Source: Mauremys mutica (Eukaryota; Chordata; Testudines; Geoemydidae). From it: DNA of 64,000 nt. The notes under the pieces were generated by a model that saw only the letters and a program-made list of their open reading frames with translations, was not told where the DNA came from and searched no databases. Position 1 is the stretch's first letter. Each line of letters begins with the position of its first letter. Location of the stretch: NCBI RefSeq assembly GCF_020497125.1, contig NC_059072.1:74531697-74595696 (forward strand). The letters run 5' to 3'. Positions 11,039 through 21,829 of the stretch are shown here, in pieces. The position numbers and the translations under genes were made by a program.

Positions 11039-11944
11039 TATCATCATCATCATGTTCCCATTACACCTCTGGCATTTAGGGCAGCGAGGAAGCTCCTTCA
11101 CTGTTGTCTGTTTCGGGTAAGTCTTTCCAGGGCCGGCTCTAGGATTTTTGCCGCCCCAAGCAAAACCCCCCCCCCTTTTTTTGTGCCCCCCTGCCCCGCC
11201 CCAACTCCACCCCTTCCGAACTCCTTCCCCAAATCCCCAGCACTGCCTCCTCCCCCAGGCATGCCGCATTCCCCCCCACTACTGCTTCCTGGGGGCCCCC
11301 CCGTGACCTCCTGCCCTAGCTCACCTCTGCTCCGCCTGCTCCCCCGGGTGCGCAGCCACTCCACTTCTCCTCCCTCCCTCTCATGCAAGGGAGGGCGGAG
11401 GAGCAGTGGCGCGTTCAGGGGAGCAGGTGGAGCAGAGATGAGCTAGCGTGGTGGGGCGCAGGTAGTAACGGGGGGGTAGAGGAACCGCTCCCCCCTCCAG
11501 CTCAGCTCCGTTCCACCACCGTCGCCTCCCTTGAGCGCCCTGCTGCTCGGCTTCTCCTCCCTCCCAGACTTGCTGCACGAAACAGCTGTTTCACGCACAG
11601 CAAGCCTGGGAAGGAGGAGAGAGAAGCAGAGCGGCGGCGGCGTGCTCAGGGGAGCAGGCGGAGCGGAGGCGAACTGGGATGGCGAGCTGGGGCGGCAGGG
11701 GCACTTTTTCCCCATGCCCCAGAGTTGGCACCTAAGATGGCCGGCGCCAGAATGCCGCCTCTAGAAATGTGCCGCTCCAAGCACTTGCTTGTTTTGCTGG
11801 TGCCTAGAACCGGTACTGAGTCTTTCAATGGTTCCCCAACTGTGCCCCAGGTTTTCAGCTCAGCTTCCACAGCTCTTAGCCATGTTGTTTTCGGGCAGCT
11901 TGTTTTCACTTGCCTTCACAAGCCTTCACTTCACAAGTGAAGAC
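11039..11944. mobile_element. Unclassified insertion in CR1 with 9-bp target duplication
   Basis: CR1 stops after aaagtactt (11030-11038) and resumes with the same nine bases at 11945-11953. Removing the nested hAT element leaves about 207 bp beginning tatcatcatcatcatgttcc and ending cacttcacaagtgaagac. There is no coding content, poly(A) tail or clear terminal inverted repeat. The class is unknown; a 9-bp duplication is compatible with MuDR-type DNA transposons among others. Confidence 0.6.
11128..11818. mobile_element. GC-rich hAT element nested in the insertion
   Basis: The ends are cagggccggctctagg and ggtgcctagaaccggtactg. An exact 8-bp target duplication, agtctttc, flanks it (11120-11127 and 11819-11826). 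The interior is GC-rich with C runs and repeated gggagcaggcggagc-type strings, giving long Pro/Arg/Gly-rich ORFs on both strands that are not genes. It belongs to the same terminal-sequence family as the elements at 7572, 15582, 43624 and 44913. Confidence 0.92.
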
Positions 11945-12590
11945 AAAGTACTTCAGTTAGGAAGGAAAAAATCAAATGCACAATTATAAAATGAGGAATA
12001 ATTTGCTACCATTGAAAAGAAACTGGGGGCTATAGTGGATCATAAATTGAATATGAATCAACAATGTGATGCAGTTGTGAAAAAGGCAAATACCATTGGG
12101 GGTGTATTATCAGGAGTGTTGTATGTAAGACAAGGGAGGTAACTGTCCTGTTCAACTTGGCACTGGTGAGGCCTCAGCTGGACAAACTGGAGAGAGTGCA
12201 GAGGAGAGCCACAAAAATGATAAAAGGTTTAGAAAACCTGACTTTTGAGGAAAGTTAAAAAAATTGGCATGTTTTGTCTCAAGAAAATAAGACTGAAGGG
12301 GAATCTGTTAACAGTGCTAAAATATGTTAAGGACTGTTGTAAAGAGGACTGTGATCAATTATTCTCCATGTCTGCTGAAGGTAGGAGAAGAAAAAATGGG
12401 CTTCACCTACACCATGTGAGATTTTGTTCAGAAATTTGAGAAAACTTTCTAACTAAAGAATAGGCTTCAAGGGAGGTTGTAGAAGCCCCATCATTGGAGG
12501 TTTTTAAGAACAGGTCGGACAAACACCTGTCAGGGATGGTCTAGATTGATTTGGTCCTGCCTCAGTACAGGGGGCTGAACCTGAGGACAC
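11945..12590 (+). pseudogene. CR1 LINE ORF2, segment 4 and 3' part
   Basis: This segment continues the CR1 C-terminus in broken frames: a GA-VDHKLNMNQQCD-like stretch, then LKKIRLKGNLLTVLKYVKD (12245-12439). The 3' untranslated part follows (attggaggtttttaagaaca, then ggtcctgcctcagtacaggg). Multiple stops are present. The copy ends near 12590 without an obvious tail. Confidence 0.8.
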
Positions 12591-15581
12591 ACTTCACCAA
12601 TAAATCTAAAATAAAGTCATTGCTATTTTTTCTGGTCACATTATACCATCTTGGTTCTTGGGGACAATTTTTTCCCAAGGAGTCACCCTAATGGTTGAAC
12701 CAATATCTATGCTAATTATGCTGATTATATTCAACATATAGCATACAACCAGAAAGTAATTGATGCATTTTGATACTAGAGTTATATCATAGTCACACTG
12801 ATATATCAAGGCTGCATGGGTAGACATTTATTAATGTACGTGCTTCAAAGATTTTTAGTAAATATTTATATATCTGTGCTAATGAATTTACAGATATTGA
12901 TAGAACAGCTTTTTCTTGACTTGCCACGTAAAATCCAAAAACCTTTCAGAAGTTTATGAAAAAAAAGGGAGCTCCAGTTGTTAGCTATGAGAATGTCAAT
13001 TTTCCAGAAAATGCTTTATGTGGACACACATGACCAAGAAACACAAAAGAAATGTATGCAATCCCCAGAGAAATAGATGGATGTGGTCCAATAAAAGATA
13101 TTACCTCACACAACCTGTCTCTCTAATATTCTGGGACTGACACAGTTACAAGACAACCCCGGAGAAATGTCATTTTGGGAGCTTTTTGCCAGCATAAAGG
13201 TGGGCACAAGTGCAGGAGAAGTGAGAACATGGTAACAAACTTGGGTTCATAAGGAAATCAATTAGGGAAACATTCACAGATTTATTCAGGAAAGGCTAAA
13301 ACATTTATTTTTGTCCAAACAGGACAGCAGGCAAAAGAAAAGGAAATAATTTGTGAAGAAAGCCCTGGCAGCTCTTTTGCTGTTGACATATATGACAAAC
13401 CCAGAAGCATCTCCAAAGCAGAAAAAACTACTGCCTAAGAGAGACTGCCAAAGAGCCAGATGTTGCTGCTAGAATAGCATGTTCCAAAGCTTGGCCTCTG
13501 GGTTTTGTGACTTCTCAACTGATGAGAAAGCAGAGAAGTACTGGATAACAAAGTAAATGGCACAGCCTTTTGAAATGAATAAAATACTGTGAATAATTTT
13601 AATCAAATTGTTTCAAATTTCAAAGATTCACCAAAATTATGAAATAAAAATATTAAAGAAATATGCATTGTTATATATCATGGAAGAGAACGTACACTAA
13701 AATGGTATAGTGCTATAAAATAATATTAGAAAAAAGGTCAAGGAAATTCAGTCATACATGAAATTAAACAGAAATAAATCACTAATAGACACATATTACC
13801 ACCAGATCTGAGACCTGGATCATAGATGAGCAGTTACGTAGAAACATTTCCTAATCCTAGGGTTTGATACTAACACTCATTAACATAGTCTCTGAGGGGC
13901 GTTACAATTAAGTAGATTGGTAAAACAATGTCTCTAGTGAACTTCATGAATTCTTCAAGTCTTCTACCTTCTATGGTTACTGGGGATTTTTTGTTGTGGA
14001 GTGACGTGGTTGTAAATGACAATCTAGTAACAACGGAAATAAAGATACTGCTGACCAGGAGGGAGCTGTAACATTTGCCAGTCAATTTTCAGAAAGATGT
14101 CACCAGCACCATTCCAAACAGCTGGGGAGTTTCAGTTAGGAAAATAGTCTGCTGTACTGTCATAACAGAAAAGGTGCTACCTAGGGCAGTGACTGTTTAA
14201 TGTGCCAGTGAGGGTGGTAGGCTCTCAGTCCACCTCTGGCAATACAAATCCTAGGGTTTAGTTTTCACTCAGGAAAAATAGAGGGATTCAGACTGGAACA
14301 AAGAAATAATAGGAGGAGAAAAGGCAGCGCAGCAATAAGGAGCATGGGGCATGATCTCTAAACTCCCATGATCTACTGCAGTAGATCAGGGAGGCTAGAG
14401 ATCTGTGACTCATAGTAGGAACATCTGGCTATAGCTGACTGAGCCCAAGAATGTCCTGCCTCCATTCCCCATCCTTCAGGGGTAACATTTTGACCAAGAG
14501 CAACAGGGTTGCACTATTCAATTAAGCAAAACTCTTCCTCCATAGTTGATTAGTCTCAAAAAGGGTGGTGGCTACAGAGTGAAAGTGCTCTTTAGGTCAG
14601 CTCTTCAGAGAACTGCTGACTATAACTGCTGAGGTGGGACAGTCGTCCTCTTCAGCATGTATCTTACATTGTGCTTCCCTTCTGCAGAGGAGTTCCCAAA
14701 TATTTATTGCGGAAGTAATGATGTGCTCAGAAGTAGAACTCATTTAAAAACCTATCATACATTTGAGACTCATACATCTATCCAGTGTGCAAATGTAAAA
14801 AAATGAAGCAGAGGGGAAGGGTGGTAAGGTAAAAAATTCCAGAAGATTTGGGGAAAATGTTCCTAAAATAACTAATTTTAGGCACTGAAGTTTGAAAATG
14901 TTGTCCTTAGTCTTAAGAAAAAACACAAACTACCCTCGGCAATGGTAGTTACACAGATGATCCCTTCTACTTGAAGAGTGGTCAAAAAGGCCAGAACATC
15001 GCCAACAGAACTTACAAGGAAAGCCAAAAGAGACATACTTCCCAAGTCAACATACAACAAAGGAACCAATCTGAATTATTCAGTACAGGAATCTGAAGGG
15101 AAATGAAATAAATTCTATTAGATGAGTCATATTATGCAGATCACCTCTCTTTAGACTAAGTGCAAGATGATATTGGCAAAGGTGAAATTTAATATTGCCT
15201 CACAAAATAAAAAAGGTGATAGTTACTAGTGTGGTCAAAGATGTTGGACTAAATTAATGTCCACTGCCACATCCATTTGAAGGAAAACATATATATTATA
15301 GAGTCCTAATGAAAACATCAGTTTTGTGAAAAGAAGGCACAGGAGAATTAGAAAATGTGCCACCAAATGAGCTGTTAAACAACATCACTTCACTGCTCTC
15401 ATCACAATAGAGCAAATTAATTCCTAAATTAGAAAAAAAAAACATTCTGATAACACCACCCAGTGCTTTGGGCCAAGCTCACAGTATGTTTAAAAAAATT
15501 AAAAAAGGAAAAAATCCAGCCCTTGATCAATAAAACAATCACGAATAGGATAAAGGCTATGCGAAGATGATTGCTACACAA
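12591..15581. other. Intronic DNA with little recognisable content
   Basis: About 3 kb of AT-rich sequence. Only one short stretch looks repeat-derived: 13080-13150 (ccaataaaagatattacctc, tctctctaatattctgggac), a signature I associate with a transposon tail common in sauropsids. There are no coding exons with plausible splice sites, and all ORFs are under 75 codons without domain signatures. Confidence 0.45.
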
Positions 15582-15725
15582 CAGGGCCGCCTCCAGGCAC
15601 CAGCGCAGCAACGGAGGGAAGGACCTGCTGCCGAATTGCTGCCAAAGAATGAAGTGGCCGATCGCAGCTTTTTTTTTTTCTTTCCCCCCCCACTTGGGGC
15701 AGCAAAAACGCTGGAGCCATCCCTG
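15582..15725. mobile_element. Short hAT MITE
   Basis: The ends are cagggccgcctccaggc and acgctggagccatccctg. The flanking 8-bp direct repeats ctacacaa (15574-15581) and ctacatca (15726-15733) differ at one base. The interior has a T/C homopolymer run (about 15670-15692). It is related by its termini to the larger GC-rich hAT copies. Confidence 0.8.
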
Positions 15726-15748
15726 CTACATCAATAGTAAAGGTCATA

Positions 15749-16027
15749 GAATCATAGAATCATAGAATTCAAAATCAGAAGGGACCAATATGATCATCTA
15801 GTCTGACCTCCTGCAAGATGCAGGCCACATAAGCCGATCCCCCCACTCCTTTAGCAAGCGACCCCTGCCCCATGCTTCGGAGGAAGGCGAAAAACCTCCA
15901 GGGCCACTGCCAATCTACCCTGGAGGAAAATTCCTTCCCGACCCCAAATATGGCGGTCAGCTGAACCCCGAGCATGCGGGCAAGACTCTCCAGCCATACC
16001 CTCTGGAAAAAGGTTAAGAATATCACA
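15749..16027 (-). mobile_element. CR1 LINE 3' end fragment
   Basis: Read on the plus strand it begins with catagaatcatagaatcata, the reverse of the CR1 octamer-repeat tail. It continues with gaccaatatgatcatctagt and the typical CR1 3' UTR. The 3' end therefore lies at 15749 and the copy is 5' truncated at about 16027. It holds no usable coding sequence. Confidence 0.85.
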
Positions 16028-16139
16028 CAAGGTCACACAATTATAGATTTAAAACAGATTGATCAACACAGAGGAGTGTACAATGACACTCTTCCTTAAT
16101 GAGAACATAGCAGGAGCCGTTTAGGAAATCAAGGGTAAA

Positions 16140-16560
16140 ATAAATAATAATGATGAATTTTACTTATATAGCACAAGCTAAGAACCACAAATCACATTAC
16201 AAGCATTAATTAAACAAACCTCACAAGCTCCATGTGACATAAGTTAATAAGCCTCATTTTACAGGAAGGAACTATGGTGAATAAGAAGCACAGAAAAGTT
16301 AAGGCCCAAGTTTTCAAAGTGTCATGTATTTGTGTGTATTTCAATTTTTGGGTGCCCAAATGGAGATACCTACTTTGTTTTTATTTTTGTTTGTTGAGGT
16401 ACTGAGAATGAGCATCTGTAAGTCCTATTGACTTCAACTGGAGCTGTGGGCTCTCAGCACTTCTAACAGACAGGCCCTAGGTGTCCAAATAAGGAAGCCC
16501 AAAATTAGAGCTTGTTTTTAAAAATTTGAGCCTACGAGACTTACACACAATCATATAGGA
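16140..16560 (-). repeat. Ancient SINE/LINE relic (MIR or L3-like)
   Basis: The pieces tataggaagtctgtggccaa, cctcattttacaggaaggaa and the flanking order resemble the core and tail of very old amniote repeats. It also contains attgacttcaactggagc, one of the window's recurrent motifs. Assignment and limits are approximate. Confidence 0.4.
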
Positions 16561-16589
16561 AGTCTGTGGCCAAGATGGAATAGAACACA

Positions 16590-16912
16590 GAACATAAGAA
16601 CATAAGAATGGCCGTACCGGGTCAGACCAAAGGTCCATCTAGTCCAGTATCTGTCTACCGACAGTGGCCAATGCCAGGTGCCCCAGAGGGAGTGAACCTA
16701 ACAGGCAATGATCAAGTGATCTCTCTCCTGCCATCCATCTCCATCCTCTGACGAACAGAGGCTAGGGACACCATTCTTACCCATCCTAGCTAATAGCCAT
16801 TTATGGACTTAGCCACCATGAATTTATCCAGTCCCCTTTTAAACATTGTTATAGTCCTAGCCTTCACAACCTCCTCAGGTAAGAAGTTCCACAAGTTGAC
16901 TGACTCCCAGCC
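16590..16912 (-). mobile_element. CR1 LINE 3' UTR fragment
   Basis: The plus-strand reading starts aacataagaacataagaatg (the inverted CR1 3' tail) and continues ccgggtcagaccaaaggtcc, gccaatgccaggtgccccag, and cccttttaaacattgttata. This is a standard reversed CR1 3' UTR. The 3' end is at 16590 and the copy is truncated upstream. Confidence 0.85.
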
Positions 16913-17199
16913 CTGTGCTTTACCATCACACCATCTTTTCAAGACCATTGTATGACCATGATTCTAATTGTATTTGTAGCAAGGAATGCTTGAATCCTTA
17001 ATCAGCCTGAGTATTTGAAGCAAAAGAAAGACGGATCTAAAAGGAAGTATATGATGTTAATGCAGATGAATAGCTGCATAGTATAGGCATTATAGTAGCC
17101 CAAATGCAAGTGATAACTGTACTACAATAAGATCATAACAAATAAATCACAATATAAAAGAGAACATGTAAAAAGACTATACCCCAAAATAGTAGCACT

Positions 17200-17660
17200 A
17201 TACATGATGTGTCTCATACAATACTTGGAGACTGTTTGCCTCCTTATGAATGGAGGCACTTTGCTCCAAGGCCTTCTGTCTTCACTGTACTAGAACTGCA
17301 TACAGCAACAGTTCTATCTCCAGTTTCTAAGAATTCTAAGAATGAGTTGCATGATAGATGGGCATTTTGCCTCATTACTGGTCCCATTTTGGGCTACTGG
17401 ACCAGTCTATTCCATCCCACCTATGCAGATTGTTTACCTTCACTGGAGACCAGAGTACTTCTCCCCCTCTTACTACTGGCTGTGTGTTGAAGTCATTTCT
17501 GAAAGCTTATTCAGAAGAGATAGAACATCACCTTCTGATTCCCCAAAGCAAGAGCTACTCAGCTCACAAAACAAAGTCCCACATGCAACAAAACCTACCT
17601 TCTCTGACCAACTGCTCCTCTCTAGTACTCTCACCAGCTCAGCATGAGTAATGATAGGCT
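17200..17660 (+). repeat. Possible L2-type LINE relic
   Basis: Three overlapping plus-strand frames (17209-17651) show Leu/Ser/Pro-rich text with one stretch like the L2 C-terminus (LKSFLKAYSEEI). This resembles a decayed L2 3' region, but it is weak, and no splice-site context supports a host exon. Confidence 0.35.
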
Positions 17661-18084
17661 TGAGGCCTCCCTCTTGCACCATATCATCCAGTCAAGCTCA
17701 GCTATCCAAGCTGTTAGCTATCATTTAGTTTGAAATCTAAACTCCAGGCTCCCTAGCCCAGATAGTAAGAAAGAGACAGTATTTTACTGGGGTGTGGGGT
17801 ATACAGTATATAGAGATTTCTGTGGGGTAGGGGAGAGGAAAGAGATAGGGGAAAGAGTTGATTTCTTGGGGGAAAAAGGAGATTTGACTGAAAAGTTAAT
17901 TTATATATTGCATGTGCCCCTTGTGAGTAATACGTCCATCCCAATCTCTTGCCAATAAAAAACCTCCATAATCACACCATCAAATATGCACCATACATAC
18001 ACACAGATCCCTACCCCTCACCACAACACATACATGATATCTTACGAAAGATTCTTTAAGGCAGAATTTTAAGGGCTGGCCAAG

Positions 18085-18425
18085 AATTATTGATTGGGCT
18101 TCTATAGCCTTCTTCCAATCCACCTTTTACACTTGGAACTCCTTACCTCTCCATGTGTGCCAAACAATTAGTCTCGTCATTTAAATCCTCCTCAGACACA
18201 TACTTCTTCAACGAAGCCTACCAGTATTAATCCACTAAAGGAAGTAGTTTATTTTAAAATCCAAAAAGACATCTGCACTGCTTTGAGACAAACCCTCCAT
18301 CTGATTATCAACTCTCTTTTGTGTATTATCTCTCTAATTTAGAATGTGAACTCTTTGAGGCAAGATTCATGCCTCCCACTATGTTTTATACATCAAGCAT
18401 ACTGATTGCACTGAATAAATAGCAA
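18085..18425 (+). repeat. L2 LINE 3' end
   Basis: One frame gives FKSSSDTYFFNEAY, the conserved end of L2 ORF2. It is followed by the L2 3' UTR signature gaactctttgaggcaagatt and terminates near actgaataaatag. It is an old, immobile copy. Confidence 0.7.
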
Positions 18426-18671
18426 AATAACGAAAAAACACCTCGAAGCAAACTTTCTCCGAGTTACAATCAACCCTTGAAGGTCAGTGGTAACTCCCTA
18501 AATGTTCCCTTCATGAACTGCTCTTCTTGTCCTCCAGATAAGGACTCCATATGCCCTGCTTTCACTCCACTCTCTGCTATTCTGTTATGCTGCTAGCTGA
18601 AGTCAAAATATCATAGCTGGCAAAGGAGCAAATATGACATAAGTTGGCTAAAATTTGGAGACAAAGAATTT

Positions 18672-18824
18672 AGAATCATAGATTATTAGGGTTGGAAGGG
18701 ACCTCAGAAGATCATCTGGTCCAACCTGCTGCTCAAACCCAGACCAATCCCCAAATTGCCCCCTCAAGGATTGAGCTCACAATCCTGGGTTTAGCAGGCC
18801 AATGCTCAAACCACTGAGCTATCT
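18672..18824 (-). repeat. tRNA-derived SINE with CR1-like tail
   Basis: On the minus strand the head reads tagctcagtggtttgagc (pol III A-box region, near 18822) and ggattgtgagctcaatcc (B-box region, near 18767-18784), as in a tRNA-derived SINE. The other end (plus strand gggttggaagggacctcaga) resembles the CR1 3' end, which suggests CR1-driven mobilisation. A second family member lies at 39982-40164. Confidence 0.85.
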
Positions 18825-19092
18825 TGGTCATGTCTACACTTACAAGCTTACAGCTGTAATAGTGCTAGGGTAGCTGCATTATGCCAATGGGAGAGAGCTC
18901 TCCTGTTGATATAATAAAACCAGCTCAATGAACAGAGGTAGCCATGTTGGTGGGAGAGTGGGTCTCCTGCCGACATAGCGCTGTGCAAAACAAGCGTTTA
19001 TGCCAGCAAAACTTATGTCACTGAGGGTGGTGTTTTATTCACAATCCTGAGTGACAAAACTTTTGTCGACATAAGTGCTAATGTAAACATGA
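18825..19092. mobile_element. MITE with ggtcatgtctacact termini
   Basis: The inverted ends are ggtcatgtctacactt and atgtaaacatgacc. The interior contains a paired gtcgacataagtgc-type arm. Terminus style matches the PIF/Harbinger MITEs at 23390 and 43376, but a 3-bp target duplication cannot be confirmed because an LTR is inserted against its right end. Confidence 0.7.
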
Positions 19093-19095
19093 CCT

Positions 19096-20227
19096 TGTGA
19101 CATTACTGACATAACCGGTGACCGTATAGATCATTGTTGCAACCACTGTTATATATTTGCAGCAAATATTGTACAAAGGTTGTCATGTAAGGTATCTATG
19201 GAAAGGTTATGATTTGCTGATTATGATTATGCTAGCTGTATGTGTCTATCTTTTTTGTAGTTGAAGTTATGAATATTGGCTATGTACTTTTTTGATTCTA
19301 AGAGGCCTCAGTGAAGCATTTGGTCAGCTTCTTGAGAAGGGATTATTCTCAGTAAGTGCCCAATCAAGAAACACTTATCTGACAATGGACTTTGGGAGAC
19401 ACCAGTCCACATCTGAACTTCCCTGGGAACGTTCAAACTAACATGTAAACAATGGGGTCGGCCTGCAAACTGAGTCATGCATGGACATGTGACTTGCCCA
19501 TGTGACTCCAGACTCCATCTTGCTGCTGGGATTTGCCACAGTAAGAACAAAGAGGTGTCCTCCCATGGGCAGAGAATATAAAAATGCTCTGAAAACTCCT
19601 CCATCTTGTCTTCAATCCTGCTTTATATCTCTGGAGGGACTTTGTTACAAACTTAAGCTCTGAACAAAAGGACTGAATGGTCCATCCCAGCTGTCAATGT
19701 ACTCCAGAGACTTGAATTGAACCTGTAGTTTATTCCACCACTGCTACAAGCCTGAACCAAGAACTTTGCCATTACTGTATGTAATTGATTCCATTTAACC
19801 AATTCTAGCTCTCATCTATAGCTTTTTCCTTTTATGAATAAACCTTTAGATTTTAGATTCTAAAGGATTGGCAACAGCTTGCTTTCTGGGTAAGATCTGA
19901 TTTGTATATTGACCTGGGTCTGGGGCTTGCTCTTTTCGGATTGGGAGAACCTTTTTTCCTTTTACTGGGGTATTGGTTTTCATAACCATTCATTCCCATA
20001 ACGAGTGGCACTGGTTGTTATACTGGGGAACTGGCGTGTCTAAGGGAATTGCTTGTGTGACTTTTAGTTAGCCAGTGGGGTAAAACCAAAGTCCTCTCTG
20101 TTTGGCTGGTTTGGTTTGCTTTGGTGTGTAAAGGAACCCCAGCATTGGGTTGTAACTGCCCTGCTCTGAGCAATTTATCCTGAATTGACACTCTCCGTTG
20201 GGTTCCACCAAATCCAGCATCATTACA
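19096..20227 (+). mobile_element. Solo LTR of an endogenous retrovirus, about 1.1 kb
   Basis: The LTR begins tgtgacattactgacat and ends atcattaca (TG...CA). A TATA box (tataaaa, from 19577) and a poly(A) signal (aataaa, 19837-19842) are correctly ordered, giving a long U3 and a U5 of about 380 bp. The flanking 5-mers gacct (19091-19095) and gtcct (20228-20232) match at four of five positions, as an old 5-bp target duplication would. No gag, pol or env remains. The minus-strand ORFs inside it are chance frames. Confidence 0.8.
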
Positions 20228-20734
20228 GTCCTTAAAGTAGTCTTCCAACTGTAGAAACCCAATGTGGAATCAAAACCATGTGGTAGCCAAGAGCAACATA
20301 AGTGACGTTAGGAAAGTCCAAAAATAAGGCAGATGCTGCTGTCAACACATTAAAGAAAGCTCTTGAATTTATTATATTAATCCAAAAATTTCCTTTTAAT
20401 TTTATTTGATATACAAACGTTGAGAGCATTGTTAGTCCACATCTTGAGTTTGTTTTGGCAAAACATATTTTATTCCTACTGCTATGAAAGAACATTTTAT
20501 TTTTTTACTGGGATTAATATATTTGGAATAAGGTGTAAGAATCCATAGTAGCTGGACAGTTTTCTCACTGATTTTGAAATGCAAACATAATTTGCAGCTG
20601 ATTAAACTGCTGAAATGTGGGGATGTCTGATTAAAGGGAACAATTCTACTCCTCAACTTAAGTTAAATGTGAACACCTGACATAGTATGAGTAAGCATTT
20701 GTCCCACTGACATCACTTCTGCCATTCATGAAGG

Positions 20735-20838
20735 TGCTTTCATTATGCCGATGAGAGAGTTCTCGCCTGTTGGCAAAGAGTGTCTTCGCCAGACACGCTG
20801 CAGCAGCACCGCTGAATCACTGTAAATGTAGACATGCC
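20735..20838. mobile_element. Fragment of a PIF-type MITE
   Basis: Contains gccgatgagagagttctc and ends aaatgtagacatgcc, the right terminus of the same MITE group as 18825-19092 and 23390-24113. The left end is missing. Confidence 0.55.
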
Positions 20839-20839
20839 T

Positions 20840-21412
20840 TTAGAGAACAGGCCTGTTGGTTAGAAGGCTGTGGATACATACTAATATATGAAATGGTAAT
20901 ACTTAGCTCACTGGCACTGATGTTCAAGTTTCGTATTGCATTAGTGCTCAGGAGAAGTGGACAAGACTGCAAGCAATAAAGTGTTAAAATAAAAGCAGTG
21001 CATTGTCAGGGAACAAAGGCCTTAGCAGATGATTAAGTTTCCACAAGTTTGATTCCCATTGACTTCAATGGCACATAAATAAAAGCTTAAAGTTAAGCAA
21101 ATGCTGAAGTGCTTTGTTGAATTAGGGCCACATACAGCTGGGTCCCTCAAAGTACTTTGAACTAAAAGTGACTAAAAATGGGAGTTCTATGGGTAAAATT
21201 CATCCCTTGTCTAACTCCCATTAAGGGGCTGGGAATGGGCTAACAACCTCCTAAAACAGATGACAATATAACAAGAGTTTAGAATTGTGCTAGCAAATAG
21301 ATACTAGATGCTTGAAGGCAAAGAGACTGGAACAGTAGATGGCAAATGGAAATGGGCAAAGAAAACATTCATTAAAACTTGTGAAGAAGTGCTGGATTCA
21401 GCAAGAAACACC
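20840..21412. other. Unannotated intronic DNA
   Basis: No gene seen. It contains ccattgacttcaatggcac near 21057, one of the dispersed near-palindromic motifs of the window. It ends at the target duplication of the Penelope hairpin. Confidence 0.4.
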
Positions 21413-21422
21413 ATAATGAGTG

Positions 21423-21574
21423 TCAAGAGGGGTAGCCGTGTTAGTCTGGTTCTGTAAAAGCAGCAAAGAATCCTGTGGCTTGCATCCGATGAAGTGGGTA
21501 TTCACCCACGAAAGCTCATGCTGCAAAACGTCTGTTAGTCTATAAGGTGCCACAGGATTCTTTGCTGCTTTTAC
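21423..21574. mobile_element. 152-bp Penelope-tail hairpin insertion
   Basis: An exact 10-bp target duplication, ataatgagtg, flanks it (21413-21422 and 21575-21584). The first part is the inverted Penelope 3' tail (ggggtagccgtgttagtctg). The second part is the forward tail (atccgatgaagtgggtattc through ccacaggattctttgctgct). A perfect 27-bp inverted repeat (21453-21479 with 21549-21575) surrounds a 69-base loop. No coding sequence remains, so this is a minimal two-arm version of the structure at 2497-3233. Confidence 0.88.
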
Positions 21575-21829
21575 ATAATGAGTGGTATCTGAGAACACAT
21601 GGAAGAAGATAGAAGAAAGATGCAAAATTAAAATGAAACTAAATCAAGCAAGAACACAAACACAGTGACTTCAAGAGGAATACCGGTAAGCTGTAAAGAA
21701 CCAAGTGGTCAAAAAGAGTTCTAGGAAAGACAAAGGTAATTTTATAGACAAAATGGCAATAGATGTACAAACTGCTGTGGCGCAAAATGACGTGAAGAAA
21801 CTATACAACATCAATGAACAGCTGTCAGG

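Noticed and set aside
10844..11940. ORFs on both strands over the CR1/hAT junction
   Set aside because: They cross verified insertion boundaries, so they cannot be single ancestral genes.
18761..18824. A functional tRNA gene on the minus strand
   Set aside because: A- and B-box-like sequence is present, but the segment is joined to a CR1-like tail and cannot form a complete tRNA; it is a SINE.
19308..19604. 98-codon minus ORF
   Set aside because: Lies inside the solo LTR, with no similarity to retroviral or host proteins.
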